From Argentina anserina (Eukaryota; Streptophyta; Magnoliopsida; Rosales; Rosaceae), in assembly GCF_933775445.1 (NCBI RefSeq), contig NC_065873.1, forward strand, positions 23,994,001 to 24,058,000: a stretch of DNA of 64,000 nucleotides, in the 5' to 3' direction. The notes beneath the pieces were generated by a model. That model was not told the DNA's origin, ran no database searches, and saw only the letters and a program-made list of their open reading frames with translations. A program made the translations under genes and the position numbers. Below, piece after piece: positions 11,901-23,480 of this stretch. The stretch's first letter is position 1, and each line of letters starts with the position of its first letter.

Positions 11901-13886
11901 TATTTTTATACTGTACATCTTTCAAAACTAAAGACATACATTTGTTGGTATTACTATTACCTTATAAATTTCCGGACCCTTTTCTTAACTTAGAAAATTG
12001 GAGGTTCCTGAATGCTGTGATGGAGTGGCGAGATTCACATTTGAGTACCTATGTGGCCAGCCGGTAAGCGTGTGGTTTCTGTTTTGTTTAAGTTTCTTCT
12101 CATTCATTATTATCTGACAATTGTTTAAATGCAATGGTTTGGTGTAGCTGTGTTAATTCAAAATATTTCTTTTCCTAATAAAATTATCATTATTATCTGA
12201 TGCTTGTTTAAGTGCAATGGTTTGATGGAGCTATGTGTTATTTCTTTCTCAAAATTATTTGATCAGTAAACATTGTGTTCCATAGTATTTTGCTCAAGGC
12301 TGCTTATTGGCTGCTGAATTACAATATAGAGCTACCTATAAGAAAGCTCAATTAGGCACTTTCTTTCTTGGTGTTACCCTTTAGGGACTTTTTCTTGAAT
12401 CTGACGAATAACAATCTTTTCTGTCACTTCACTTCAGGTAGGTGCAGCAGATTATATTGCTGTAGCAGAAAATTATCATACTGTTTTCATATCTGGCATT
12501 CCAGTTATGAGTATGCGTATCCGTGATAAGGTACTATCACTACTAAAATACTATGTTTTGGTCTGTTTCATGTTCTGATGCTTCATTTTAATTAAAAAGA
12601 TTTACTGAAAATAGTTTATATATGAACTAGGTGTACATATATCTTAATAGGTCGTTGAGTGCACATAAGATACAGCTGAAGAAGAATAAGATTTCAGGAT
12701 GTACTTTCTATTATTTATAAACTTACTAGCATTTGGTAATGCATATAGGTACTTAGGGTCTCAGAAAAAAAGAAAAAGAGAAAATGGAGGAGGGTTAGGC
12801 AAATAAAGTATATGTACTTGTACACATTACCATATGTCTGTTAATTTTGTGCCTAGTATATTTTCTGTATGCACCCATTATAAACCAAACTTTCTTTATC
12901 ATTTTCAGGCACGGAGATTTATTACCCTCATTGATGAATTATACAATCATCACTGCCGCGTATTTTGTTCTGCAGCTTCTTCTATTGATGATTTGTTTCA
13001 AGGAACTGAAGAGGGTGCACTTTTTGATCTAGAGAGGTATTCCTCTTTCTTTTTTCTCTGAATGTTTTTTTATAATCTCATGAGATCAAATGATTCGGGA
13101 TTGCCATTATAGCCAGGACTTGCAGCCGACTGCTTTGTTTCTTAATTTCTTTTTTTTGGTCAATCTGTTTCTTAATTTCATTCCTGTCAGAAAGTTGTTT
13201 TGTAGAGGGAAATAATAGTACTTATCTGATTTTCAGCATGATCTGCACATCTACATGATCGTGCACATCTACACATATATTTGTGTATATCTTTCGTACT
13301 AGTTCTAGGCTAGTAGAAATTACTGACCTAAGGGCTCTTTTAGTTTTTCTCTGTTATGATGTGACATATTGAACTGTGTACTTGTTTGCTTCCAGTTTCC
13401 AGTTTGAAACAGAGACAGAAGGTGCAAAACTTCGGCGTGATGTTTTAGCAGAAGGGAATATTAGTTCAGGAGGTGCCCCAACTGGTATAGTGTCCATGCT
13501 ATCTGGTCAAGAAGAAATGTTTGCTTTCCGCCGAGCAGTAAGTGGGGGTCTTGTCGCTTAAACACTGGTTTTTTTTTTATTGTGGCCACTTGAACGTCTG
13601 AGCGTCAGATGAATGTGGGCCTGTAAAGCTTATATGATGATTTTATTTCTTGTTTATTATTTGTTCACCGTAATTTCTTAGCACGCCCCAACATTTCTTA
13701 GGCCTGTAGGCTTGAAAAATTGAAGGAATTGTATGCTGAAGATATGTGTTTGCCTTGTAGGTTTCACGACTGATTGAAATGCAGACGCCTCTATACTTGG
13801 AGGGAGTTCATAGTCTTCATCCTTATTTTCAGAGGCAACGTCAAAATATTACTGCAGAAAACTTGCAACCTCAGTTATCTTTCTAA
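8968..13886 (+). CDS. AFG1L: AFG1-like AAA-type ATPase, mitochondrial (14 exons)
   Basis: Exons: 8968-9094, 9176-9312, 9380-9513, 9629-9774, 9855-9934, 10071-10328, 10946-11056, 11320-11448, 11768-11889, 11994-12063, 12438-12530, 12909-13036, 13396-13537, 13761-13886; all introns are GT-AG and the model closes in phase at 600 aa. Walker A is GNVGSGKT (residues 177-184), split by an intron; Walker B is ILCFDEIQ (287-294), followed by sensor-like FVATSNRAP. The order matches the AFG1/LACE1 family (yeast Afg1, human AFG1L), an ATPase of the mitochondrial inner membrane implicated in turnover of nuclear-encoded respiratory subunits. The N-terminus is Arg/Ser-rich with few acidic residues, fitting a presequence. 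Gene symbol is by family resemblance; single-copy in this window, and no defect seen. Confidence 0.93.
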
Positions 13887-14440
13887 GAAGCAGAATTGTG
13901 GTGCCAACATCAACCCTTCCTGTATATTTATGATTGTTCAATTTTTGTATCTCAAAAAGGTTTCAACTGTAATAAGATAGCAATCTGGCATTAAACTGAA
14001 AATCAATAAGATGTTGTAAGATTCCTTATAGTAATACAAGAAATTATTCTTTAAATCTCTCTTTAGATAGCAGTTTTAGGCAATAGGCACAATCCTTTTT
14101 CTGAAGTATAAGTAGTAGATAAGTTTTGGTGAGACTAAAGTCAGATAGATATCGGATGAGTTGCAACTGCAGTAGCTTTCTAAGAGCAATTGGTGCCATA
14201 ATATTAGCTGATTAGAAACCCGATAAGCTGAGATACATAAGGATGAAAATGCTGAACCCAAATATTTGGAGGAGGCATGTGTAAACACAACTGGGCTGAA
14301 ATACTATCATTGATGTAACAGAATAACAAGCAAGATACACAATAAGAAAGAGAAAGAGAGGAGTAATCTCCCTAATACTATTGAATCAATCAAAGTAAAA
14401 GTGAACAAGAGAGGAGGACAAAACCGTAACCTCTCGAAAC
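13887..14440. other. 3' UTR and downstream flank of the AFG1-like gene
   Basis: AT-rich; includes the probable 3' UTR. No other feature recognised up to the transposon target site at 14441. Confidence 0.45.
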
Positions 14441-14448
14441 ATACTAAC

Positions 14449-17400
14449 TAGGGGTGGACAAACTGACCCGAAAACCGAAAAAAACCGGACCCGAACCCAA
14501 ACCGAATCCGAACAAACCGAAACCCGAATCAAACCGAACCGAAAATTAAAAAACCGAATCGAACCGATTCTATTTGGGTTGGGTTTTGGGTTCAGTCCCT
14601 TAGAAACCGAACCGACCCGAACAACCCGAAGTCAATGGTCAACGTTACGAAACGACATCATTTTGTCATATTTATAATTTTACATTATTATTATATTTTT
14701 AATAAAAAAAATAGTGTGGTCGGTCTCACAGCCGCACATAATTTCTAACCTAATTGGCCTAATGTATAAGAGGCGCATTATTTAGCCGTCTTGCTTCCTT
14801 CATAATGCGATAGTTTTATTTTAAACCTAATATAAATGTTATGATACATTAGTTGACACTTAGGAAATCGCCAACTCTAATTCGAAATATGATCGATCGA
14901 CACCAGCAGATGTGATTGGTATATATATTTAGGGACCCCATAAAAATTTCGTCCGTTTTGAACATGGTTTGACCGTTCGTACCTACGGTTAACTAAAAAA
15001 GAGGCGTTTTCATATATTGAAACCCTATTGACCGGGGCTTTGCCAAATATATTTCTTTAGTGCGACCGTGCATGATAGATAACAAAAATTAGGTGATTTC
15101 AGATATGCAAACGGCTTTCGGCGTTCGCATATTTGTAATAGGTCCTCCCTTATGGCATAATAGTGGTGTTTTCGATTTACCAAAAATTCTGACGGTTAAA
15201 TGAGGTCCGAATTGGATGAAATTTGTATAGGGTCACTAAATATATATACCGATTACATCGGCTGGTGTCGATCGATCCCTAGAAGTTTTCTTCATATAGT
15301 CGCTTCATAATGCGATAGTTTTATTTTAAACCTAATATAAATGTTATGATACATTAGTTGACACTTAGGAAATCGCTAACTCTAATTCGAAATATGATCG
15401 ATCGACACCAGCAGATGTGATTGGTATATATATTTAGGGACCCCGTAAAAATTTCGTCCGTTTTGGACATGGTTTGACCGTTCGTACCTACGGTTAACTA
15501 AAAAAGAGGCGTTTTCACATATTGAAACCCTATTGACCGGGGCTTTGCCAAATATATTTCTTTAGTGCGACCGCACATGATAGATAACAAAAATTATGTG
15601 ATTTCAGATATGCAAACGGCTTTCGGCGTTCGCATATTTGTAATAGGTCCTCCCTTATGGCATAATAGTGGTGTTTTCGATTTACCAAAAATTCTGACGG
15701 TTAAATGAGGTCCGAATTGGATGAAATTTTTATAGGGTCACTAAATATATATACCGATTACATCGGCTGGTGTCGATCGATCCCTAGAAGTTTACTTCAT
15801 ATAGTCGCTTCATAATGCGATAGTTTTATTTTAAACCTAATATAAAGGTTATGATACATTAGTTGACACTTAGGTGATCGTCAACTCTAATTCGAAATAT
15901 GGTCGATCGACACCAGCAGATGTGATTGGTATATATATTTAGGGCCCCCGTAAAAATTTCGTCCATTTTGGACATGGTTTGACCGTTCGTACCTACGGTT
16001 AACTAAAAAAGAGGCGTTTTCACATATTGAAACCCCATTGACCGGGGCTTTGCCAAATATATTTATTTAGTGCGACCGCGCATGTTAAGTAACAAAAATT
16101 AGGTGATTTCAGATATGCAAATGGCTTTCGGCGTTCGCATATTTGTAATAGGTCATCCCTTATGGCATAATAGTGATGTTTTCGATTTACCAAGAATTCC
16201 GACGGTTAAATGAGGTCCGAATTGGATGAAATTTTTATAGGGTCACTAAATATATATAACGATCACATCGGCTGGTATCGATCGATCCCTAGAAGTTTCC
16301 TTCATATAGTTGCTTCATAATGCGATAGTTTTATTTTAAACCTAATATAAAGGTTATAATACATTAGTTGACACTTAGGTGATCGTCAACTCTAATTCGA
16401 AATATGATCGATCGACACCAGCAGATGTAATTGGTATATATATTTAGGGACCCCGTAAAAATTTCATCCATTTTGGACATGGTTTGACTGTTCGTACCTA
16501 CGGTCAACCAAAAAAGAGGCGTTTTCACATAATAAAACCTCATTGACCGGGGCTTTGCCAAATAGATTTCTTTAGTGCGACCCCGCATGATAAGTAACAA
16601 AAATTAGGTGACTTCAGATATGCAAACGGCTTTCGGCGCTCGCATCTTTGTAATAGATTCTCCTTTAGGACAAATTAGTGGTGTTTTCAGTTTACCGGAA
16701 ATTCTGACGGTCAAACTAGGTCCGAATTGGATGAAATTTTTACATGGTCACTAAATATATATACTGATCACATCGGATGGTGTCGATCGATCCCTAAAAG
16801 TTTACTTCATATAGTCGCTTCATAATGCGATAGTTTTATTATAAATCTAATATAAAGGTATGATACATTAGTGGACACTTCAGCAATCGATAACTCCAGT
16901 TCGAAATATGGTCGATCGACACCAGCAGATGTGATCAGTATATATATTTAGGGAACCCGTAAAAATTTCGTCCGATTTGGATATTGATTGATCGTCCATA
17001 CTTATGGTCAAGAAAAAAGGCGTTTTGACATTAAAATCCTCATTGACCGGGGCTTTGCCAAATGGAATTTTTTGGTGCGACCGCACACAATCGGTGACAA
17101 AAATTAGGTGATTTCATATATGCAAACGACTTTTAGTGTTCGCATATTGGTAATGAGTCTTCCCTTATGACATAATAGTGTTGTTTTCGGGTAAAAACCC
17201 ATCGGGCTTGCGGGCCTCGGCGAGCTTTTCAGATCCACGGGCTAAATGATGAGGCATAAGTCAATTAGGTATGAAATAATCATTAGACTATTAGTTTTTC
17301 ATCTTTATGTTAAATTTTATACTTTTAAAATTAATATATAATATTACGTATTTTACATATGGGTAAAACTGAAAAAAAACCGAACCGAACCGAACCGTAC

Positions 17401-17530
17401 GGGTTGGGTTGGGTTGTGGGTCACAGTCTCTAAAATAGAAAAACTGAACCGAACCGAACCGAATTTAAAATTTGGGTTGGGTTATGGGTTTTGTCCAAAA
17501 CCGAACCGAATGGACCCGTGTCCACCCCTA
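14449..17530. mobile_element. hAT-like non-autonomous element carrying a satellite array (copy 1)
   Basis: The termini are inverted repeats TAGGGGTGGACA (left) and TGTCCACCCCTA (right), flanked by a perfect 8-bp target duplication ATACTAAC at 14441-14448 and 17531-17538. Eight-base duplications and TAGGGGTG-type ends are characteristic of hAT elements. Just inside each end is a subterminal array of CCGAACC/GGTTCGG-like motifs (about 14463-14640 and 17370-17515). The interior holds a 505-bp tandem repeat (described separately). No transposase frame is present, so it would need trans mobilisation. Length 3,082 bp. A related element in opposite orientation lies at 48168-50793. Confidence 0.85.
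14801..17195. repeat. 505-bp tandem satellite, about 4.7 units, each unit an imperfect palindrome
   Basis: The marker CATAATGCGATAG recurs at 14801, 15306, 15811, 16316 and 16821, giving an exact 505-bp period; the last unit is cut off near 17195. Units 1 and 2 differ at only about nine positions by eye, unit 3 at around twenty, and the fifth is clearly more diverged. Inside each unit, a ~64-bp arm beginning GATCGATCGACACCAGC (14891-14954 in unit 1) reappears in inverted form (15214-15278), and looser inverted similarity continues inwards, so a transcript could fold into a long hairpin. No coding capacity. Confidence 0.85.
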
Positions 17531-17629
17531 ATACTAACAATGAAACAACTAGAGATAACATTGCCAAAACCGAAGTGGAGGAATACTCCACATAGTTGAG
17601 TTATTGACGTACAGAGTGAGGATTGTTTT

Positions 17630-18895
17630 TTAGCCGAGTAAGCCTATAAAGATAAGAAGACATATTGTCTGTATGAAAATGAGTACTAGTAAAACAACAG
17701 CCCCAATAGTTTTTTTGGTTGCCCAAGAGTGGAGAAGATGCTTACGCAAGTATTCCCGCCACTGGTGCCATGGCTTGCTGCAGTGCTCGTTCAAATCTTT
17801 CAAAATTGTCCCATAACAGCAGTCTTCGGGATCCACAGTCAATCCATCAGCAAGGTTGTTAATCACAGCAGCAGCTGCAGAGATACTACCAAGTCCATTT
17901 TCAAGAATCTCATTGCTAACAAGTAGCTCCACATCCTTTGAGGTCTTCACAAGACGGTTGATGATAAAAGCGTAGTCACTTACGATGGTCTCCATGCAGT
18001 CAGTTTGTTCCAAGGCAATGAGATTTTTGATAGTTATCTCCAATTGATCACTTATAGCTAACTTTGGAATTTCGAGTACGCCACTACTGAACTGTATGTT
18101 AAATAAGTCACTGCTCGATCCCAACTTGAACTTGACTCCAGCGCGATTTAGCTCTGTGATTCTAGGGGTGGTTTTTGGTGCCGGACCTCTTGTAGCTGAT
18201 GGTTTCAGTGGTAGATATATGCTTCTACAAAAATCAACAAGATGTGCTACTTGAGAAGAGCGTATGATCTCCAAATTGCCTTCAGTTTCCTTTATCTGTA
18301 TTTTGTTTGTGAAGAAAAAATGAGAGAGATCAATTAGGGAAAGCCTCTCAGAAAGGTTGGAAGATCTTTGCATTATGTCAGCGTCAAAACAATCCTCAAG
18401 AATGAAGAAAGGCAATTGATTTTCAAGCAAAAGCAAGTCCATCCATAAATCTTCGAACATCCACGGTCTGTTGAATAGCCGATCATTCTCCTCCGACAAC
18501 TGACGAAATCGGAATCTCAGTAAGACTTCGATGAGGAAGGCCACATCCACAAGAATAATTCTTACGAATTCGTCACTACTAAATGCAATTGTTTCTGCAT
18601 AACAACTGCGTAATCCTGCTTCTTGTTCCCTTATTTTGCGTATATAATCCTCCAAGTTTATTTGCGTCCGACGTAAGTACTGCTGCAGGTATCTCATCTT
18701 ATGCTCTTCCATGGGTTTGAGATGCTCTTTGCCATGGTGTAGTGGACCTATAGAGACAACCTTAGGTGCATAAGCCTTTTGGCTTACACGCCTTAGTCTC
18801 TCGGGAACTTTGTAGATACTGCACAGCGGATACAGGGGAAGCAAACCATCCAGCTCCTCTCTCACTGAACTTACCAAATGTTTACTTCCTCCCAT
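17630..18895 (-). CDS. DUF247 (UPF0481) membrane-anchored protein, intact
   Basis: Single-exon gene of 421 aa starting MGGSKHLVSSVREELDG. The upstream in-frame extension to 19075 looks non-coding, and starting at 18895 aligns the N-terminus with the family. Hallmarks in order: CSIYKVPERLRR, KVVSIGPLHHGKE, MEEHKMRYL, SSDEFVRIILVD, LLLENQLPFFILED, AHLVDFCRSIYLP, RAGVKFKLG, GVLEIPKLAI, a PKDV-like KDVELLV segment, and a C-terminal transmembrane helix (about residues 393-420). The DUF247 family is plant-specific with no known catalytic activity; some members are linked to self-incompatibility in grasses, but nothing here assigns such a role. Its stop lies 92 bp beyond the copy 1 transposon target site. 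Confidence 0.92.
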   Translation of the reverse strand: MGGSKHLVSSVREELDGLLPLYPLCSIYKVPERLRRVSQKAYAPKVVSIGPLHHGKEHLKPMEEHKMRYLQQYLRRTQINLEDYIRKIREQEAGLRSCYAETIAFSSDEFVRIILVDVAFLIEVLLRFRFRQLSEENDRLFNRPWMFEDLWMDLLLLENQLPFFILEDCFDADIMQRSSNLSERLSLIDLSHFFFTNKIQIKETEGNLEIIRSSQVAHLVDFCRSIYLPLKPSATRGPAPKTTPRITELNRAGVKFKLGSSSDLFNIQFSSGVLEIPKLAISDQLEITIKNLIALEQTDCMETIVSDYAFIINRLVKTSKDVELLVSNEILENGLGSISAAAAVINNLADGLTVDPEDCCYGTILKDLNEHCSKPWHQWREYLRKHLLHSWATKKTIGAVVLLVLIFIQTICLLIFIGLLG

Positions 18896-19489
18896 TTTGC
18901 TGGAATGATGGATGCTAAAGATCCTAGGACAGCCACAAGCAACAAACATTTTGTTACTAACATTCCGCGCCAGTATATAACAAGATTTGAAACTAATGCA
19001 GGATGCATATATCATGTTCACACAAATTCGTATATAACGATGTAGACCAGGGTAGTAGTTGTTAACCTCGGTCATGAAATGAGCACCATAATATAATGAC
19101 GAAGAATGAAATCGAACACGTTCTCCTCAACTCTTGAAGAAAGATGAGAAGGGTCAGTTTTTTTACCTTTGTTATAGAACGGGGCTGCACCAAGTTAGTT
19201 TTGCCTTCGTTAGTTTAGAACTACAGATAAGTGCTTGTTGCTCCAAATCAGTGCATGCAATATGAAGAGTAATGTGAAATAGAAACTTGCTCTTAATGTA
19301 TATATAATGGCACAGCTTAAGTAACCAAAGTCTTCACGATATCAACAAGATCGACAACACAATGTGCCGGAATGTATAGTTAGAAAATCAGTTGTTACCA
19401 ACATTGAAGATCTTCACTCCAATGCGAAATGACAGATCAACCTAGAATAGCTAATTCATTAAGAATGCCGGCCGGCTGTACAAGTTTAT

Positions 19490-19494
<5 letters not shown>
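18896..19494. other. Upstream region of the DUF247 gene
   Basis: Probable promoter and 5' UTR of the minus-strand DUF247 gene. No further feature identified. Confidence 0.4.

Positions 19495-19530
<36 letters not shown>
19495..19530. repeat. (TA)n microsatellite
   Basis: Uninterrupted TA dinucleotides of about 36 bases. A shorter TA run (about 19885-19905) lies on the other side of the foldback element, consistent with insertion into one TA-rich site. Confidence 0.9.
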
Positions 19531-19535
<5 letters not shown>

Positions 19536-19540
19536 GGTGA

Positions 19541-19880
19541 TCAGATGCGGACGTATGTAAGGTACGAATTCACCGATTCTGGTGACAGCGAGCCACAACG
19601 GCGCAGCGGATCAGGACATCTGCACTCCCCACCTCTCGACGGTCCCATCTATGCCGGCTGGAGCTCCATCGGTGATCCACGGTGGCCGGAATCGCAAAAT
19701 CTACCCAGAAACTTGATTTTTGCAGATTTCGGCCGCCGTGGGTCGCCGATAGAGCTCCGGCCGGCACAGATGGGATCACCGGGAGATGAGTAGTGCGGTT
19801 GTGCCGGTCCACCGTACCGTTGCGGCTCGTCGTCGCCTGATTCGGCGAATCCGCACGGTACGGACTTCCGTACCGAAAAA
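19541..19880. mobile_element. GC-rich foldback (long inverted repeat) MITE
   Basis: About 160 bp of each side are inverted copies of one another around a ~30-bp centre near 19705-19730: for example GCGAGCCACAACGGCGCAGC on the left pairs with GTTGCGGCTCGTCGTCGC on the right, and ATCTATGCCGGCTGGAGCTC pairs with GAGCTCCGGCCGGCACAGAT. The whole segment is far more GC-rich than its flanks and has no convincing gene; short frames in it are mirror artefacts. Exact ends and target duplication are obscured by the TA repeats on both sides. Confidence 0.75.
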
Positions 19881-19905
19881 GCCTTATATATATATATATA
19901 TATAT

Positions 19906-20400
19906 TTTTTTTTTTTACACTGAAAAATTGCTCAACATTATTAGACACTGAAATTTGTCAAACCCTGCAGCTTTCACTTCGAATCTGACATTGAATCTAG
20001 CCACAATCACATATCAGAGAATCACCCAAAATTGACATAGCAATCTAACTACTAGGCCAAACCTTGCCAAAGTAATACAAAGTTACAACTTAAACATGAC
20101 AAATACTTACAAAAAAAAATTACCTTCTGGATTTCCTCACACAAATTTAGCAACCTCACCCTTCTCACTTCTGTTCAAAGAGTTCATCTATATTGGTATG
20201 AGATTGATATGATCAATTAAATTATACGAACCTAAAAACATCAGAACCCATCAAGTTCATAAATCAATAATGGCCTTGTTATGATATACAATATCGTTTT
20301 TCCTCACATAATCCATATTTCCATCTCATCACACAGTTTAGGCCTATAAAATTAAGTTCACAGATAAAATTGTCAGCGTAAGTCATAAAATGTAATTTAG
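19906..20400. other. AT-rich DNA without recognisable genes
   Basis: Nothing supported beyond AT-rich intergenic sequence. Confidence 0.4.
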
Positions 20401-20890
20401 GAATGTACATCATGTAGTTAGTACTTACTTATTATGTATATGGTACTACGTAGTACGTAGAGTTGTAGTACAATGTATTCTCTATATATAGCCTCTAGTG
20501 TGAGATGAATAAATATCAGAAAATTCTTTCTCCAAATCGTGCATATTTTACTTGGTATCAGAGCGGGTCTCTTTCTAGTCGTGCCTCCAATCTGTCATGG
20601 ACTCGAGTTTGGTGTCACTTTGTCATGGGCCCGAGTTAGGTTCTATTATCATGTCATCGGAAGGTTTCTGATTGGATTGTCATCAAGTGTTGTTGGTTAT
20701 TGGATCTTAATTTATTTCGTCCAAGTGTGCAAGATGTTAATCATTCACGTGCATATCTAAAAATTAGGTTGCACGTGAGGGGGCGTGTTGGAAATGAGAG
20801 ATTTCACATCTAAGAAGTGACAAATAAAATAGAGATTATAAGTGGGTGAATAATACCCAATTATACCGAGGCCTTTTGTGATTAAAATGT
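20401..20890 (+). mobile_element. LTR-retroelement fragment with primer binding site and polypurine tract
   Basis: TTGGTATCAGAGCGGG at 20552-20567 is the classical initiator-methionine tRNA primer binding site of plant LTR elements; upstream is an LTR-like tail with a TATA motif (near 20482) and AATAAA-like sequence. Only about 220 bp further on, GTGAGGGGGCG is followed by TGTTGGAAATGAGAG (from 20788), the typical polypurine tract to 3'-LTR junction. Such a short internal region suggests a TRIM-type miniature element or an internally deleted one; the second LTR is cut short, so the two LTRs cannot be compared. Confidence 0.6.
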
Positions 20891-20939
20891 AACACATGTA
20901 AGGTGGCTAAGTTGGAACAGTATCGGTACAGTTAGTCCA

Positions 20940-21745
20940 CGGACTATGCTTGTTGCTATTTGGTTGTGTGGTTTTTATTCATGTCCCTAAAAGCCAGAGA
21001 AAGTCGAAGTTGGATCCCTAGGCGATCAAGTGTGTGTTCGTTGGATATGGAAGCAATCATAAATGATATAGGTGTTATCATCCACCCAATAGAAAGTATT
21101 ATGTCACTATGAATGTTACGTTCTTTGAAGACATGGGTATTTTACCTCTTCGGATCCAGCCCTTCAGGGGGAGAATTCATTTTTTGAATAGTTGTATCAT
21201 GGCGAGGGGAGGAATCAACTAGAGTCATTATTGGAGATACTTTGACTCCAGTAGCAGTTCATTCTGGGGTGGAAACTTCAGATAATCATGTACCAACAAT
21301 ATCATAAACTCATTTTGAGGAGGAAACTTCCGATAATTAGGTATCACCAGTGGCAGAAGCTCCACCAAAGGTAGAAGCATCAGATACTCAGGTTCTAGAA
21401 GGAGAACCAATAGTTGAGAGAATAACTACCCCTCCTGCCATCACTTATACCCCTGACCAACAACTCACTGGTGCAGAAGATCACTAATCTGAGGTATGTC
21501 CATTCACTAGTACTAGTAGTGAGTCTGATAGTAGGCAATATGTGTTACCAAATAGGTCTACTAGAAGTCAATCCCTCAAAAGACATGAATCTAGTTTACA
21601 GGCCAAATCAAAATATCAAGTCGCCAACTATATGTCTACTAAGAGATTATCAAAGTCATATGATAGTCATTTGCTGTCAGTGAGTAACTCATCTATAGCT
21701 ACAAGAAGGTTGGCCCAGCTCCAAGAAGGGCGATTTCATTTAATA
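20940..21745 (+). mobile_element. Ty1/copia polyprotein remnant
   Basis: A plus-strand frame reads FGCVVFIHVPKSQRKSKLDP, then AIKCVFVGYGSNHK and YRCYHPPNRKYYVTMNVTFF, characteristic of the copia integrase-to-reverse-transcriptase linker. In-frame TAG (after KLDP) and TGA (after SNHK) interrupt it, and later pieces (YVLPNRSTRSQS, KYQVANYMSTKRLS) need frame changes. No reverse transcriptase core is left. The right edge abuts the truncated LINE near 21745. Inactive. Confidence 0.8.
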
Positions 21746-21898
21746 GCTTGCATAAATCGACATTTGGGAAAATAACGAGCCTTCATGACTCTAGCCCATA
21801 GAGAATTCGGCTCTGAAAGTAACCTCCAACACTGTTTGGCTAGAAGAGCCATATTAAAGTGATGAAGATCCTTGAAATCCATACCTCCTTCACATTTA

Positions 21899-22187
21899 GG
21901 AGGGTGTATTCAATTAAGATTCTATAGGATTTTCTTGTATTTTAAGAATCTTTTGAAATCTTGTGGTATTCAATTAAGATTTTAAATAATTAATTGAAAT
22001 CTCAAGGTATTCAATTAAGATTTCAAAAACTCCTATGAATTTTGGTGGTATTCAAAAATAAATTGATTTTGAATGATTTCATTTATTAGTTGATTTTGTT
22101 GGATTTTGAAGTATTTTTACACTATATCATGCTTGTTAGAAATCAATCATCTAGACATGAGATTTTGATGTATTTTCTCTCTCTGTA

Positions 22188-22219
<32 letters not shown>

Positions 22220-22846
22220 TCAATAAGATCGAAAAATTTTATGTTCTTAATCATGTGTTTTATTTTAATTGCTCAAATCAATTTTCTGGGTTTTTCTTAT
22301 GATTTGGTACAATTCTTGTAGGCAAAAAAGAAATGATGGTTGTTTTTATAATTGTACTAATTGTTGTTTTGCTAAAAAAATCAATTATATAAAAATCAAA
22401 TTTTAGATTTTAGAATACTATTGAATGTTAATTGGGTGAAAGTTTATAAAATTGTTATTATATCTTTGATCCTCATTCAAGATAGTTGTACCTTTATAAT
22501 ATTGATCTTGTACCTTTGTTTTATCGATGCTTATGAAAGTTTATAGAATTGAATCACTCATGTGACTTTAGGATTATGTAAAAATGAGATATTAATCTCT
22601 AATAATACATAGATGTTTGTTATTGCTTAACATGTATGTATAAAATTTATAAGGATGTAAGTAACTAGTAAATCTTGTCAACATATCATCGTAAAATCTA
22701 GTAAAATCTTCCAAACACAATACAATAGATTTTTCTTAAATTCATACAGAGTTTAAATAATCTATGGATTCTGCAATTCAGTAAAACTCCACGGATTATA
22801 AAAATTTAAACAAAATCATTTGAAATCTAGATTGAATACACCTCTC
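21899..22846. mobile_element. PIF/Harbinger (Tourist-like) MITE inside the LINE
   Basis: Terminal repeats GGAGGGTGTATTCAAT (left) and ATTGAATACACCTCTC (right) match at 14 of 16 positions when inverted, flanked by TTA on both sides (21896-21898, 22847-22849), the 3-bp TSD typical of PIF/Harbinger. Removing it joins the LINE reading frame cleanly. Subterminal copies of the AATTAAGATTTT motif occur near the left end; a CT microsatellite lies at about 22176-22221. Length 948 bp, no transposase. Confidence 0.85.
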
Positions 22847-23480
22847 TTAGCTTTCCCAAGATGACTCCAAGCCTTCCAATGTAATTTGTTGCCTCTCTCG
22901 TTACTTCCCCACCAAGAAATAGCTGATGGCCGAATTGAGGTCATTACAAAAACCTTTTCGAAGTTTAAAGCATGCCATTGGGTAAACATGCAAAGACATG
23001 ACAACCGATTTGATTAGTACCTCTTTACCGACCAAGGATAACGACTTTTCCTTCCAACCTTCAATCTTCCCTTTAACCTGATAAAGCTCAGAGCTGATTT
23101 CTTTGACCTACTCCAAATAGTCGGTAGACCGAGATATGTACCGGGATCATGTACCTCCATAAAGCCCAGTACACAGAAAAGTATAGCCATTTGATCAGGG
23201 GTATTGGGAGTAAAGAAAACGCTGGACTTAGAGCCGTTGATCTCCTGCCCCGAAGCGTGGCAATATTCCTTGAAAATGAGTCAAGTGTGATATATTGCTG
23301 AGGGTCGCTCTTATAAAGAATAGAGCATTGTCAGCAAAAAACAAATGGGATATGTCCAGGCTGCCCCTACAAATTCTCATACCAATCACAACCTTGTCTT
23401 TCACAGCAGGTGTAATTCGGAGAGAAAGTTCTTCACTGACTAGAAGGAATAAATAGGGGGAGAGTGGATCCCCTTGTCTC